A stretch of 64,000 nucleotides of DNA from Bin87 sp965232895 (lineage in GTDB: Bacteria > Chloroflexota > Dehalococcoidia > Lucifugimonadales > UBA3495), in the NCBI GenBank assembly GCA_965232895.1, contig OZ247430.1, positions 3,844,001-3,908,000 on the forward strand, written 5' to 3'. This document shows, piece by piece, positions 1 through 8,764 of this stretch (within the stretch, counting starts at the first letter, position 1; each line of letters begins with the position of its first letter). The notes under the pieces were generated by a model. It was not told where the DNA came from and made no database searches. It worked only from the letters and a program-made list of their open reading frames with translations. The translations under genes were made by a program, and so were the position numbers.

Positions 1-285
1 GTTTTCATAGATACGATAGGCGGGCACGTCGGTGCTGATATCCGCCCCCGGAGCGGTGAACGAGGGCTCGACCGAGCCGGGCTCGATGACCTCCAGGAGT
101 GGGCAGGGTTGCGGGTTGCGCTGGCAGAACAGGAGGAAATCGAACGCGAGGTCACGGGGCAGAACGGCGAGGTTTGCCTGCACGTGCCCATTGGCCAGGC
201 CCGAGGTGACACCGCCGTATTCTCCGGCTCGGATCAACCGGCGCAGCTCGGCAGGTTGGGTGGGAAGCATTGTGGCGGTGGTCAT
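1..285 (-). CDS. DUF1445 / UPF0317 family protein (putative hydro-lyase), N-terminal part
   Basis: The first 95 codons are present from an ATG at 285; the gene runs off the left edge. The visible protein contains GGVTSGLANGHVQANL and then FDFLLFCQRNPQPCPLLEV, followed by an ADISTDVPAYRIY stretch. These match the N-terminal signature of the UPF0317/DUF1445 family, annotated as putative hydro-lyases; the mammalian relative is the D-glutamate cyclase DGLUCY. Family membership is clear; the substrate in this organism is unknown. The gene is divergent from the regulator starting at 449. Confidence 0.85.
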   Translation of the reverse strand, partial: MTTATMLPTQPAELRRLIRAGEYGGVTSGLANGHVQANLAVLPRDLAFDFLLFCQRNPQPCPLLEVIEPGSVEPSFTAPGADISTDVPAYRIYEN

Positions 286-330
286 GGTATGTCTCCAATC
301 GGGACGGCGGGTTTGGCTCGCCGTGTCGTA

Positions 331-339
331 TGCTAGAAT
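331..339 (+). promoter_or_regulatory. Candidate extended -10 promoter for the regulator gene
   Basis: TGC directly followed by TAGAAT gives an extended -10 box (TGnTAGAAT) about 110 bases before the regulator start. No convincing -35 box lies upstream, as is usual for extended -10 promoters. Judged by eye only. Confidence 0.35.
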
Positions 340-448
340 TGCGCCGCCGATTGCAGTGATCGACAGGCGCAATGATAGACAGGTGACCGGCCAGCGTCAA
401 TTTCGGGCCGCGTCTCAGGCGAATCAAACCAGCAATCAGGATTCCGGT

Positions 449-1123
449 TTGTATAACGTGTTCTTGCTCACCCGTCCGGGCGATGCAATGACCTCCCTGG
501 CGGCCCAGATAGATCTCTCCGGGCTATCGTGTCGGGCGGGCAGCGACGTCATGGAACTGGAGGACGTAGCGCAGACCGACAGGCTCGACGTGGTATTGCT
601 GGACCTGTCGGCGGTGGGAATCGGCGCGCAATCGGTGATTGAACGGGTCAGCCAACTGCATCTGCCCACCCTGCTGGTCATGGATTCAACGGCGATTGGC
701 CAATTCGATCCCGCGATCAATCCCGACGACTTCATCGTGGCTCCGCTGGACCCTGCCGAACTGCTGGCCCGTGTCGGCCAGATCGTGTACCGCCGCGACG
801 GGCGTGGCGGGGATCAGTTGATCCGGGTCGGGGAGCTGACCATAGACCTGCAGAGCTACGAGGTCACCATGGCCGGCCGGCGGATCTCGCTGACCTACAA
901 GGAGTTCCAACTGCTCACCCTGCTGGCGTCCAATCCCGGCCGGGTTTACACCCGAGAGGCGTTGCTGAACCAGGTTTGGGGGTACGACTACCTGGGCGGC
1001 ACGCGCACGGTGGACGTGCACATCCGGCGGCTGCGATCCAAGCTGGAAGACCCCGACCACCTGTTCGTGGAAACCATCTGGAACGTCGGCTACCGGTTCC
1101 GGGATGTTGCCAGCGGATCCTGA
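449..1123 (+). CDS. OmpR/PhoB-type response regulator with a degenerate receiver domain
   Basis: Predicted transcription regulator of 224 residues. The start chosen is TTG at 449: an AGGA box lies 7 bases upstream and the receiver beta-1 strand (VFLLTRPGD) begins immediately after it. The N-terminal half looks like a receiver, but the acidic pair after beta-1 is missing and the usual Lys-Pro before the last helix is Ala-Pro; an Asp remains at the phosphoacceptor strand (VVLLDLS). The C-terminal half is a typical winged helix: it contains LTYKEFQLLTLLASNPG, a VYTREALLNQVWGYD stretch, TVDVHIRRLRSKLE and NVGYRF. No histidine kinase is adjacent, so it may act independently of phosphorylation. The fold is secure; the regulatory mode is inference. 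Confidence 0.85.
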   Translation: MYNVFLLTRPGDAMTSLAAQIDLSGLSCRAGSDVMELEDVAQTDRLDVVLLDLSAVGIGAQSVIERVSQLHLPTLLVMDSTAIGQFDPAINPDDFIVAPLDPAELLARVGQIVYRRDGRGGDQLIRVGELTIDLQSYEVTMAGRRISLTYKEFQLLTLLASNPGRVYTREALLNQVWGYDYLGGTRTVDVHIRRLRSKLEDPDHLFVETIWNVGYRFRDVASGS

Positions 1124-1258
1124 ACGGATTGGTTTGGCCGACGAGGTGGAGGTGGCGATGGCGGCTCGCTCTCTCGCAACGGAACTGGTTTCGGTGGAGG
1201 GTTCGGACGAGGACTCTCAGGAGGACGAGCTGGCCCTGGCCGTTGTCGTCCGACAGAG

Positions 1259-1771
1259 TCATCCAATTGCGTATCGGTTTGCGAGGTCACGATTGGCCGC
1301 TGCTGAGGTCTGTCGGTTCAAACGGTCATTAGTTTCTGACGGTACGCGTTGGGTAGCCGCCGCCCACCGGTCGAAAATTGACTTGAGCGCATTTTCGGCA
1401 TCTTGTGTTGAAACGCGGTCAGATTCTATGCTTCGCCACAGCGTTTCAGTTTCACGCTTGAGATCATCGCAGGCAAATGCTGTGATGCGAAGAATAGCTG
1501 CATTTTCGGCATAATCGGAAACGACATCCCAGATAGTCAGGCCCGTAAGCAGCAATCCACCGGATGCGCCGACATAAAACGCCCAAGCATGCGCTGTTGC
1601 AGCGTAGAGGATAGCGGCTTCAACGAGCACGCCGACAAGTATCGTAAAGCGCAACCAGCGATGCCGACGCCGGTACAACTCCGCCATCGCGGTATAGTAG
1701 CGCGTGTTCCATTCCAAATCGCACAGCGCGCCCCAGACCGCTTTGCGGGTCTGATCGGTTACAAGTTCCAC
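1259..1771 (-). CDS. Two-transmembrane-helix protein of unknown function, SLATT-like layout
   Basis: About 170 residues if it starts at GTG 1771, which has an AGGAG box about 10 bases upstream; a longer in-frame start at 1813 lacks one. A charged helical N-terminus (about 1-40, with WNTRYYTAMAELYRRR) leads into two adjacent hydrophobic helices, then a long soluble helical tail. This layout resembles SLATT-type 2TM effector domains, but no diagnostic motif is seen. Base composition is lower in GC than its neighbours, which is compatible with an acquired gene. It lies downstream of recG on the same strand. Function not assigned. Confidence 0.6.
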   Translation of the reverse strand: MELVTDQTRKAVWGALCDLEWNTRYYTAMAELYRRRHRWLRFTILVGVLVEAAILYAATAHAWAFYVGASGGLLLTGLTIWDVVSDYAENAAILRITAFACDDLKRETETLWRSIESDRVSTQDAENALKSIFDRWAAATQRVPSETNDRLNRQTSAAANRDLANRYAIG

Positions 1772-1856
1772 GACCGAACATCTCCTGCTGTTAGAAATAA
1801 CGATAGCAGTCAATTGTCAAAAAATCAAAATTGGGCTCAACTACAGGCGCTCAAAC

Positions 1857-4421
1857 CTAATCGCTGATGCTGCTCTGAACCCGGGCTAGGAAGCGATCCC
1901 TTTCCGCCACGATGCCGGCGTGCTTCGGGTCGGTCAATTCCGGGTCAGCGTCGAGGATGGCTGCGGCCTCCTGGCGGGCCAATGCCATCAGGTCCTGGTC
2001 GAACACGTTGGCGATGCGAAGCGTGGTTTGGTCGCCGCTCTGGGTGGTCCCGAAAATGTCCCCTTCGTGGCGCATCTGCAGGTCGATCTCGGCCAGCTTG
2101 AACCCGTCGCGGTTGTTTTCCAAGGCTGACAGGCGCTCCCTCGCCCTCTCCGACTCCGACTCGGACATGAGCAGGCAGTAACTGCGGTGTTCCCCACGAC
2201 CCACGCGGCCGCGGAACTGGTGCAGCTGGGCCAGCCCGAAGCGGTCAGCGCCGTCGATCATCATCACCGTGGCGTTGGGGACGTCGATGCCAACCTCCAC
2301 CACGGCGGTGGCCACCAGGACGTTCAACTCGCCGTCCCGGAACTGGCGCATCACCTTGTCTTTGTCCCGTGAGGACAGGCGACCGTGGAGGAGGCCGATT
2401 TTTAGATCGGGGAAGACATCATTCGAAAGGCGTTTGTGCTCCTCGGTGGCGGCGCGCGCGTCCAGATTTTCCGACTCCTCCACCAGCGGGCAGATGATGA
2501 ACGCCTGCCTGCCGGCTTCCACCTGCTGGCGCACGAACCTGTAGGCGGCGTTGCGCTTGTCTTCAGGGACCAGTCGCGTGAGGATGTCCTGCCGACCCGG
2601 AGGCAACTCATCGATGGTCGACACGTCCAGATCGCCGTACAGGGTGAGCTGCAGCGTGCGGGGTATGGGCGTCGCCGACATCATCAGGGCGTGGGGTTGC
2701 TCCGTGCCGGCGCCCCGGAGCGCGGTGCGTTGGGCGACGCCGAAGCGGTGCTGCTCGTCAGTGATGGCCAGGCACAGCCCGGGCAGTTCCACGCCGTCCT
2801 GGATCAGAGCGTGGGTGCCGATCAGCAGGTCGAGGTGGCCCTCCGAGGCCAGGCGCAGTACCTCGCGTCGGGGCGCCGCCCGGGTGCTGCCGGTCAGCAG
2901 TCCCACGGTGAAAAGACGGCGCAGGCTGGGCAGGTACGCGGAGAAGACGTTGGACTGCTGCAGGGGCTGCTCAAAGGTGGAGAGGAGCCGCCCAACCGTG
3001 GCGAAGTGCTGCTCCGCCAACACCTCGGTCGGCGCCATGAGAGACGACTGGCGATTATCCGACGCCGCCGCCAGTATGGCGGTTAATGCGACCAGCGTCT
3101 TGCCGCTCCCTACTTCGCCCTGCAACAGGCGGCTCATGGGAGGCGCGCCCCGGGCCATGTCGGCCAGGATTTCACCGATGCAGCGCACCTGCGCCTTGGT
3201 GGGGGTGAAGGGAAGTTCGGAAAGGAACCCATCCACCGCCGGGCCGCTGTACTGCACCGCGGTCCCGATGGCGTCCCGCTCGCGATGGCGGCGGCGGCCC
3301 AGGATGGCCATCTGGAAGGCCAGTATTTCATCGAAAGCCAGACGGCGGCGTGACCGGTCGGCATGGCTCAGGTCCGGAGGGTAGTGCGCATCGCTGATGG
3401 CCTGGCGCAGGCCGACCAACCGCGTGCGCTCCAGGGTATCCTCCGGCATGGTTTCCGCAACGCCCCCCAGGAACCGTTCCAGAGCGCGCCAGGTGAGGCT
3501 CCGCAGGTTGCGAGCGGTCATCCCCTGGGTCAGGCGATACACCGGTGTGATGCGGCCGGCGTTCAGGGGCGGGGCGGATTCGGTAACCACGTCGTAGTCG
3601 GGTGACTGGATTGTCAGCCGGCCCCGGTTGAGTTCGGCCCGGCCATGCACGACCATTGCGCTGCCGGCACGCAGGCTGCGGGCGAGGAAACCTTGTCCGA
3701 ACCACTGCAGGTCGATGGCGCCGGTATGGTCGCGCAGCGTCCCCTCAACCAGCTGCAACCTGCGCTGGCCGACGTTGGCGGAACGTATATCGAGCAGCTT
3801 GCCCTCCAGGGTGAAGACTCCACCGGCGTAGATGTCGGCGATGTTGGTGACGTCGGCCCGGTCGTCGTACCGGCGCGGCAGCATGTAGAGCAGCTCCCTC
3901 ACCGTGCCGGCTCCAAGCGACTCAAGGCGTTTTACGGTCCGGGCGTCCATACGCCGGATCGCGGAGACGGGTTCGTCCGGATCGCCCGGGTTGGAGGCGG
4001 GAGCGGGCGCTGCGTGCTGCCGCCGTCGCACCGGCACGTGATTAACCGCATCGCCGGGATCGAATAGCGCAGTTTCCGCGACCGTTTCGGTCTCCGCCGG
4101 GTCTGCCGGGCCCGGCGATGGCGGACTGTCGCGCCGGGGGCTGGCCGGTTGGATCTCGCCGGCCAGGATGGCGCGCCAGGCGGTTACCCATTCCCGGCGC
4201 TGGCCCGGCGAGAGATCGCGGTACGGGGCCGATATCAGGGTCGCGACGCGGTCGGGATGTTCTTCGAGGACCGCCCGGAGCTCGGGTTCCCAGCGTTCGA
4301 TGAAACGGCGTATGCCGCCGCTCACCGCGTTGTCGCCGAAACCCTTGTGTTCTTCCAGGGCAAGGATTTTGGCAAAGGCGTCGCGCCAAACGGGAACGGT
4401 TTCACCGCGGTGCGTGTCCAT
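1857..4421 (-). CDS. recG: ATP-dependent DNA helicase RecG
   Basis: Branched-DNA helicase that reverses stalled forks and processes Holliday junctions. At 854 residues it is longer than the usual 690-820 because of an N-terminal extension of about 150 residues (a helical stretch to about 90 and a Pro-rich linker). The OB-fold wedge domain follows (about 155-290). Walker A is GEVGSGKT at about 435-442, motif II is DEQH at about 555, followed by RFGVAQRTALRG, then motif III (MMSATPIPRT) and the RecG C-terminal motifs (GRVGRG and the conserved TQSGD region). Downstream of the degV and dak2 genes on the same strand, recalling the yloV-recG neighbourhood of Firmicutes. Confidence 0.97.
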   Translation of the reverse strand: MDTHRGETVPVWRDAFAKILALEEHKGFGDNAVSGGIRRFIERWEPELRAVLEEHPDRVATLISAPYRDLSPGQRREWVTAWRAILAGEIQPASPRRDSPPSPGPADPAETETVAETALFDPGDAVNHVPVRRRQHAAPAPASNPGDPDEPVSAIRRMDARTVKRLESLGAGTVRELLYMLPRRYDDRADVTNIADIYAGGVFTLEGKLLDIRSANVGQRRLQLVEGTLRDHTGAIDLQWFGQGFLARSLRAGSAMVVHGRAELNRGRLTIQSPDYDVVTESAPPLNAGRITPVYRLTQGMTARNLRSLTWRALERFLGGVAETMPEDTLERTRLVGLRQAISDAHYPPDLSHADRSRRRLAFDEILAFQMAILGRRRHRERDAIGTAVQYSGPAVDGFLSELPFTPTKAQVRCIGEILADMARGAPPMSRLLQGEVGSGKTLVALTAILAAASDNRQSSLMAPTEVLAEQHFATVGRLLSTFEQPLQQSNVFSAYLPSLRRLFTVGLLTGSTRAAPRREVLRLASEGHLDLLIGTHALIQDGVELPGLCLAITDEQHRFGVAQRTALRGAGTEQPHALMMSATPIPRTLQLTLYGDLDVSTIDELPPGRQDILTRLVPEDKRNAAYRFVRQQVEAGRQAFIICPLVEESENLDARAATEEHKRLSNDVFPDLKIGLLHGRLSSRDKDKVMRQFRDGELNVLVATAVVEVGIDVPNATVMMIDGADRFGLAQLHQFRGRVGRGEHRSYCLLMSESESERARERLSALENNRDGFKLAEIDLQMRHEGDIFGTTQSGDQTTLRIANVFDQDLMALARQEAAAILDADPELTDPKHAGIVAERDRFLARVQSSISD

Positions 4422-4475
4422 TCACCCGACTCCATGCGGAGTCCGTTTGTGTTCGGATCGGCCGGCGGGCGGTCG

Positions 4476-5309
4476 TCAGGGGAGGGTGGACACCGCCACC
4501 GCCCCCGGACCCACGTGGGTTCCGATGGCGGAACCGACCTGCAGCGTGTAGGTGTTTTCGGGATCTACCAGGTCGGACAGGCGGTTCCGCATCTCCTCGG
4601 CCGGCCCGGCGTCGGTGGTATAGGCGACGGCGAGCTTGGAGGCCGGGCCTTGTTCGCGCACCAACTCCTCCAGGCGCTGTAATCCACGCCGGAGATTGCG
4701 CGGCCGGTCCACCGGCAGCACTTCACCATCGGCTACCTTGAGGATGGGTTTCACCTTGAGCAGCGAACCCATGAATGCTTGGGCCTTGCCAATTCTGCCG
4801 CCTTTCTGCAGGTATTCCAGCGTGTCCACCATGGCGAATCCGTAGCTGCCGCCGGCGCGGGATTGGGCCGCGGAGACCACCGAATTGAGGGTGGCGTCCG
4901 GCGCGGCGGCGTCCTCGGCAACGGCGATGACCTGGAGCATGTGCCCGACGGATGCGGTGCCGGAGTCGATTACCGTGACGGCGCCGTCGTCAAATTGGGA
5001 AGCCGCCTGGGCCGCGGAATTGTAGGTGCCGCTCAGCTGCCTGGCGACGGTGACGCACACCACCTGGTCGCCGGCCGAGACCAGGGGTTCCATCGCGCCG
5101 GTAAAGTCGCCGGGCGTGGGCTGGGATGTGCTCGGCAGTTGCGATGAGGACTGGAGGCGAGCGTAAAACTGGGTGGGATTGATGTCGATGCCCTGACGGA
5201 AGGACTCCTCTCCGAACAGGACGTAGGCTGGGACGACGGAGATTCCGAAATGTTCGACGGTATCCCGGGCAATGTCGCAGGTACTGTCTGTGATGATTTT
5301 TATGGCCAT
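4476..5309 (-). CDS. DegV family fatty-acid-binding protein (FakB-like)
   Basis: A 277-residue DegV-fold protein. DegV proteins bind a fatty acid and present its carboxylate to the DAK2-domain kinase FakA, giving acyl-phosphate for membrane lipid synthesis. Family marks are the N-terminal IITDSTCDI, the STSQPTPGDF loop and the FAMVDTLEYLQKGGRIGK region. A GAAGGAG ribosome site precedes the ATG at 5309. It lies 37 bases after the DAK2-domain gene, so FakA and FakB equivalents appear to be co-transcribed. The exact fatty acid ligand cannot be read from sequence. Confidence 0.9.
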   Translation of the reverse strand: MAIKIITDSTCDIARDTVEHFGISVVPAYVLFGEESFRQGIDINPTQFYARLQSSSQLPSTSQPTPGDFTGAMEPLVSAGDQVVCVTVARQLSGTYNSAAQAASQFDDGAVTVIDSGTASVGHMLQVIAVAEDAAAPDATLNSVVSAAQSRAGGSYGFAMVDTLEYLQKGGRIGKAQAFMGSLLKVKPILKVADGEVLPVDRPRNLRRGLQRLEELVREQGPASKLAVAYTTDAGPAEEMRNRLSDLVDPENTYTLQVGSAIGTHVGPGAVAVSTLP

Positions 5310-5346
5310 GCGGGATGCTCCTTCGCCGACTCGCGACGGGACTGAA

Positions 5347-7023
5347 TTATTCTACCGACACTAGGTACGGATAATGGGGCTGGCCGCCTTCGTACACGTC
5401 CACCTCTGCTCCCCCGTATGCTTCCTCTATCTCTTCCTGCAGGGCGGCGGCCGATTCGGCCGAAGCGCCCTCTCCCCAATATAGGGTAATCACGCTGTTT
5501 TCGTCGGCGGACGAGCGCTGTAACCCCTCGCGGACGGCATCGGCGGCGGTTTCGGCAAGGGCCGCGAGTTGGCCGTCCAGGATTGCCATGTATTCGCCCT
5601 CGTGGACCTCCCGCCCGTCCACCACGGAGTCGCGGACTGCCTGGGTTATCTCAAGGGTTTCCACGCCGGCGCGAGCGGATTCCATGTTCGCCAGATTGTC
5701 GTCGACGGACACTTCCGGGTTGAACCCGAGCAGCGCGCCGGTGCCCTGGGGCATGGTGCGGGTTCCCAGGACGTGCAACGTTATTTCGCCGGTGTCGGCT
5801 TCCGCCGCCTGGTTGGCAGTGAGAATGACGTTGTGGTTGTTGGGCAGGACGATGACATCCGTGGTGCCGGCAGACATGGCGGCGTCGATGATCTCGCTGG
5901 CGCTGGGGTTTAGCGTCTGACCGCCGGGAATGATGGCCGCGCAACCGGCGTCCTGGAACAGGTCGGCAAGACCCTTGCCCGAGGCGACTGCTATCACCGA
6001 AACGCCGGCCCGGATCTCGGTGGGCCGAGCGCGCTCCCGGTGCCCCGCCGCCCAGTCGCGGTTCTGCAGGCTCATGTTGTCTATTTTCAGCTCGTCCAGT
6101 TCACCGAAGCCGATGCCATAGCTCAGCACCGAGCCGGGGTCGGCGGTGTGGACGTGGATGCGTACCGCCTGCCCGCCACCAATAATTACGGTGGAGTCGG
6201 CAATTCCGGCGAATCCGTCTCGTAACTCGTCCACGTTCAGCTCTTGTCCGTGGATGACGAACTGGGTGCAGTAGCCGAATTCCTCAGCCTCGTGGGCGTC
6301 CAGGAAGTCGGAGTCGACGGCAACGGACGCCGTCTGGTGCGGGTTGATCACGCCGCCCACGCTGCGCAGGCCCAGGTCGACGGCCGGGCCGCTCTCGCCC
6401 AGAAGATGTTGCAGCGCGCCGCCGATGATCGCCACGACCCCCAGGCCGCCGGAGTCGACCACGCCCGCTTCCTTGAGCACGGGCAGCTGGTCGGGGGTGC
6501 GGGCCAGGGCTTCAATCGCGCCGTCGTATGCCACCCGCCACAGGGCGATGACGTCTTGCTCGCCGGCGTCGTTGGCCTGCACGGCGGCATCAGAGGCGCC
6601 GCGAATTACGGACAGCATGGTGCCCTCACGGGGCTGGCTCACCGCATGGTAGGCGGAGTCCGTCGCCGAGCGGAACGCGGCCACGGCGTGGGACGAGTCG
6701 ATCTCGATAGATCCCGCAACGCCGTCGGCGAAACCTCGCAGCAGCTGCGACAGGATGACGCCGCTGTTGCCGCGGGCTCCCCAGAAGGCACCGGTGGCGA
6801 TGGATTCCGCGACTTCCCCGGCGGTGTCCGCGTCGGCGTCTTTATTCATCTGCTCGACGCCGGCGCGGAGCGTGAGCAACATGTTGGTGCCGGTGTCGCC
6901 GTCCGGAACCGGGAAGACGTTCAGCGCGTTGGCGGCGTCCCGATACAGTTCCATGTAGGCGACTGCGCCGAGCATAGCCTGACGCAGATCTGTACCCTGC
7001 AACGTGGTGAAAAGCGATGTCAT
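5347..7023 (-). CDS. DAK2 domain fatty acid kinase (FakA / YloV family)
   Basis: ATP-dependent kinase of 558 residues, of the family that phosphorylates DegV-bound fatty acids. The N-terminal DAK2 nucleotide-binding domain has the metal-binding loop VFPVPDGDTGTNM at about 38-50 and the GARGNSGVILSQLLRGFA segment; the middle (about 250-330) contains the EFGYCTQFVIHG region typical of FakA, and the C-terminal part is DegV-like. Length and order match FakA. First gene of the dak2-degV-recG run, transcribed from the intergenic region shared with nadC. Confidence 0.92.
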   Translation of the reverse strand: MTSLFTTLQGTDLRQAMLGAVAYMELYRDAANALNVFPVPDGDTGTNMLLTLRAGVEQMNKDADADTAGEVAESIATGAFWGARGNSGVILSQLLRGFADGVAGSIEIDSSHAVAAFRSATDSAYHAVSQPREGTMLSVIRGASDAAVQANDAGEQDVIALWRVAYDGAIEALARTPDQLPVLKEAGVVDSGGLGVVAIIGGALQHLLGESGPAVDLGLRSVGGVINPHQTASVAVDSDFLDAHEAEEFGYCTQFVIHGQELNVDELRDGFAGIADSTVIIGGGQAVRIHVHTADPGSVLSYGIGFGELDELKIDNMSLQNRDWAAGHRERARPTEIRAGVSVIAVASGKGLADLFQDAGCAAIIPGGQTLNPSASEIIDAAMSAGTTDVIVLPNNHNVILTANQAAEADTGEITLHVLGTRTMPQGTGALLGFNPEVSVDDNLANMESARAGVETLEITQAVRDSVVDGREVHEGEYMAILDGQLAALAETAADAVREGLQRSSADENSVITLYWGEGASAESAAALQEEIEEAYGGAEVDVYEGGQPHYPYLVSVE

Positions 7024-7056
7024 GCCAAAATTGTTATCAGATAGGTAGTGGTCGCG

Positions 7057-7065
7057 AGTATATCA
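7057..7065 (-). promoter_or_regulatory. Candidate extended -10 promoter for the DAK2/DegV/RecG operon
   Basis: On the minus strand the sequence TGATATACT forms an extended -10 element (TGn then TATACT) about 35 bases upstream of the ATG at 7023. No good -35 match is visible. Confidence 0.45.
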
Positions 7066-7189
7066 CAGCGGATTTTCCGTTCCGCATTGACATATTTGCC
7101 GGGGTTTGAGGAGTCCTCTGATTTGCCGGCCGGCAATTGACGTGGCACACTTTGGACATCCAGCGATTTCCGCGAACGAAGAGGCGCCC

Positions 7190-8050
7190 ATGAGCCAGCA
7201 ACTTCCGCCTGAAGTCCTCAACCTGATTGATGCCGCACTCACCGAAGACCAGGCATTCAACGATCCGACCACCCAGACGTTGATCCCGGATGGCGTGACG
7301 GGAAACGGCATGCTGCGAGCCAAGGCTGACGGCGTACTGGCCGGCGGCCCGGTGGCGGAGGCGGTATTCAGACGGATTGACCCGGGCCTCGAGGTCGAGC
7401 TTCTGTTGGGCGACGGGACCGAACTTGAGCCTGGCACGGACATCGCCAGCGTTGTCGGATCGGCGGCGGCGATCCTGCGGGCCGAGCGTACCGCGCTGAA
7501 CTTCATGCAGCGCATGAGCGGCATCGCCTCCGCGACCAACCGGTACGTGCGTGCGGTCGAAGGCACGGCGGCCCGAATCGTTGATACCCGCAAGACCGCC
7601 CCGGGCCACCGGTATCTGGACAAGTACAGCGTACGTATGGGCGGCGGGTACAACCACCGCATCAACCTGGCGGACGGCATCCTGATCAAGGACAACCACC
7701 TGGCAGCGCGGGCCTCTCTGGAAGAGCCTTTGGGAGCCGTGGTGCGCCACGCTATCTCCCAGGCATCCCACACCATCCGCGTCGAGGTTGAGGTGGAGTC
7801 ATTGGAGCAGGTGCGTGAGGCGGTGGACGCCGGCGCGCACATCATCATGCTGGACAACATGCCGGTGGAAATGATGCGTGAGGCGGTGGAGATCATCGGC
7901 GGTCGGGCATCCATCGAAGCGTCCGGAGGGATCACGCTGGCTACCGTGCGCGACGTGGCGCAGACCGGAGTGGACCTGATCAGCATCGGCGGCCTGACCC
8001 ACTCCACGGATGCGCTGGACATCTCCCTGGATCTGGAGTTTCCCGACTAG
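7190..8050 (+). CDS. nadC: Nicotinate-nucleotide pyrophosphorylase (carboxylating)
   Basis: Quinolinate phosphoribosyltransferase: converts quinolinate and PRPP to nicotinate mononucleotide, CO2 and pyrophosphate in de novo NAD synthesis. 286 residues from ATG 7190 (a GAGG box just upstream; an earlier in-frame start at 7106 only adds non-conserved residues). Visible family motifs are ERTALNFMQRMSGIA, RIVDTRKTAPGHR, YSVRMGGGYNHRINL, the catalytic ILIKDNH segment and IMLDNM, plus the C-terminal SGGI and ISIGGLTHS. nadA and nadB are not in the window. Confidence 0.97.
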   Translation: MSQQLPPEVLNLIDAALTEDQAFNDPTTQTLIPDGVTGNGMLRAKADGVLAGGPVAEAVFRRIDPGLEVELLLGDGTELEPGTDIASVVGSAAAILRAERTALNFMQRMSGIASATNRYVRAVEGTAARIVDTRKTAPGHRYLDKYSVRMGGGYNHRINLADGILIKDNHLAARASLEEPLGAVVRHAISQASHTIRVEVEVESLEQVREAVDAGAHIIMLDNMPVEMMREAVEIIGGRASIEASGGITLATVRDVAQTGVDLISIGGLTHSTDALDISLDLEFPD

Positions 8051-8149
8051 CATCCGCTCTCGCCGAACCACCGGCTTGAACGCAGGTGGCGCGCGGCGGT
8101 ATATTGCCGGTGCCAGTCCCAACAATCCAAGCGCAAGGAGCATTCTCCA

Positions 8150-8695
8150 ATGGCCCGTTTGAGTGATGTAACCCGTGATCAACTAGCCCCTGAGCACCAG
8201 GAATTTTTCGACTCCATTGCCAGCAGTCGCGGCAGCGTCCGCGGCCCGTATGGTGTGCTGCTGCACAGCCCCGACCTGGCGGCGAGAGTGGCGCACACCG
8301 GCGCCTACGCTCGGTTCGACCTGGATATTTCCGAAGCCCACCGCGAGATCGTCATCTGCGCGACGGCCCGGGAGATCCGCCAACAGTACGAGTTCTCGGC
8401 CCATGCCCGCCTGGCGCGGCAGGCCGGTGTCCCGGAAGACGTGGTAAACGCCATCGCCACCGGCAAGGCGCCAGAGGGCTTGAGCGGCATTGAGGCCGCG
8501 CTGGTCAAGTACGTCCAGGAGTTGTTCCGCAACCACAAGGTGAGTGATGAGACTTTCGACGCCGTTTCTGGCCATTTCGGCATTCAGAAGACGTTGGAGA
8601 TCACCGTACTCATGGGCCACTATCTCCTGGTGGGCCAGGTCCTGTCCGCCTTCGAGGTAGACCTTCCCGAGGGTGTGCAGCCGGAGATAACCTAG
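8150..8695 (+). CDS. Carboxymuconolactone decarboxylase (CMD/AhpD-fold) family protein
   Basis: An all-helical CMD-fold protein of 181 residues with an AAGGAG box before the ATG. The region LDISEAHREIVICATARE then YEFSAHARLARQAGV matches the CMD family core, and the EFSAHARLA histidine is kept. The CxxC of peroxidatic AhpD proteins is absent, so it is unlikely to be an alkylhydroperoxidase and its reaction is unknown. A second CMD protein at 53513-54061 is a distant paralogue. A hairpin follows the stop. Confidence 0.85.
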   Translation: MARLSDVTRDQLAPEHQEFFDSIASSRGSVRGPYGVLLHSPDLAARVAHTGAYARFDLDISEAHREIVICATAREIRQQYEFSAHARLARQAGVPEDVVNAIATGKAPEGLSGIEAALVKYVQELFRNHKVSDETFDAVSGHFGIQKTLEITVLMGHYLLVGQVLSAFEVDLPEGVQPEIT

Positions 8696-8699
8696 TCGA

Positions 8700-8718
8700 G
8701 GGTTGGTCTAACCAACCC
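8700..8718 (+). terminator. Hairpin after the CMD gene
   Basis: GGGTTGGT, a 3-base loop CTA, and ACCAACCC form a perfect 8-bp stem 5 bases after the stop codon. No T-run follows, so it may be an mRNA-stabilising hairpin or a weak terminator. Confidence 0.45.
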
Positions 8719-8764
8719 AGCGCAAAATCACCTGAAATGACGCCCATCCTGAGGAGAACCGACC

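Noticed and set aside
7087..7159. TTGACA (7087) and TTGACG (7137) as nadC promoters
   Set aside because: Neither has a credible -10 box 16-18 bases downstream.
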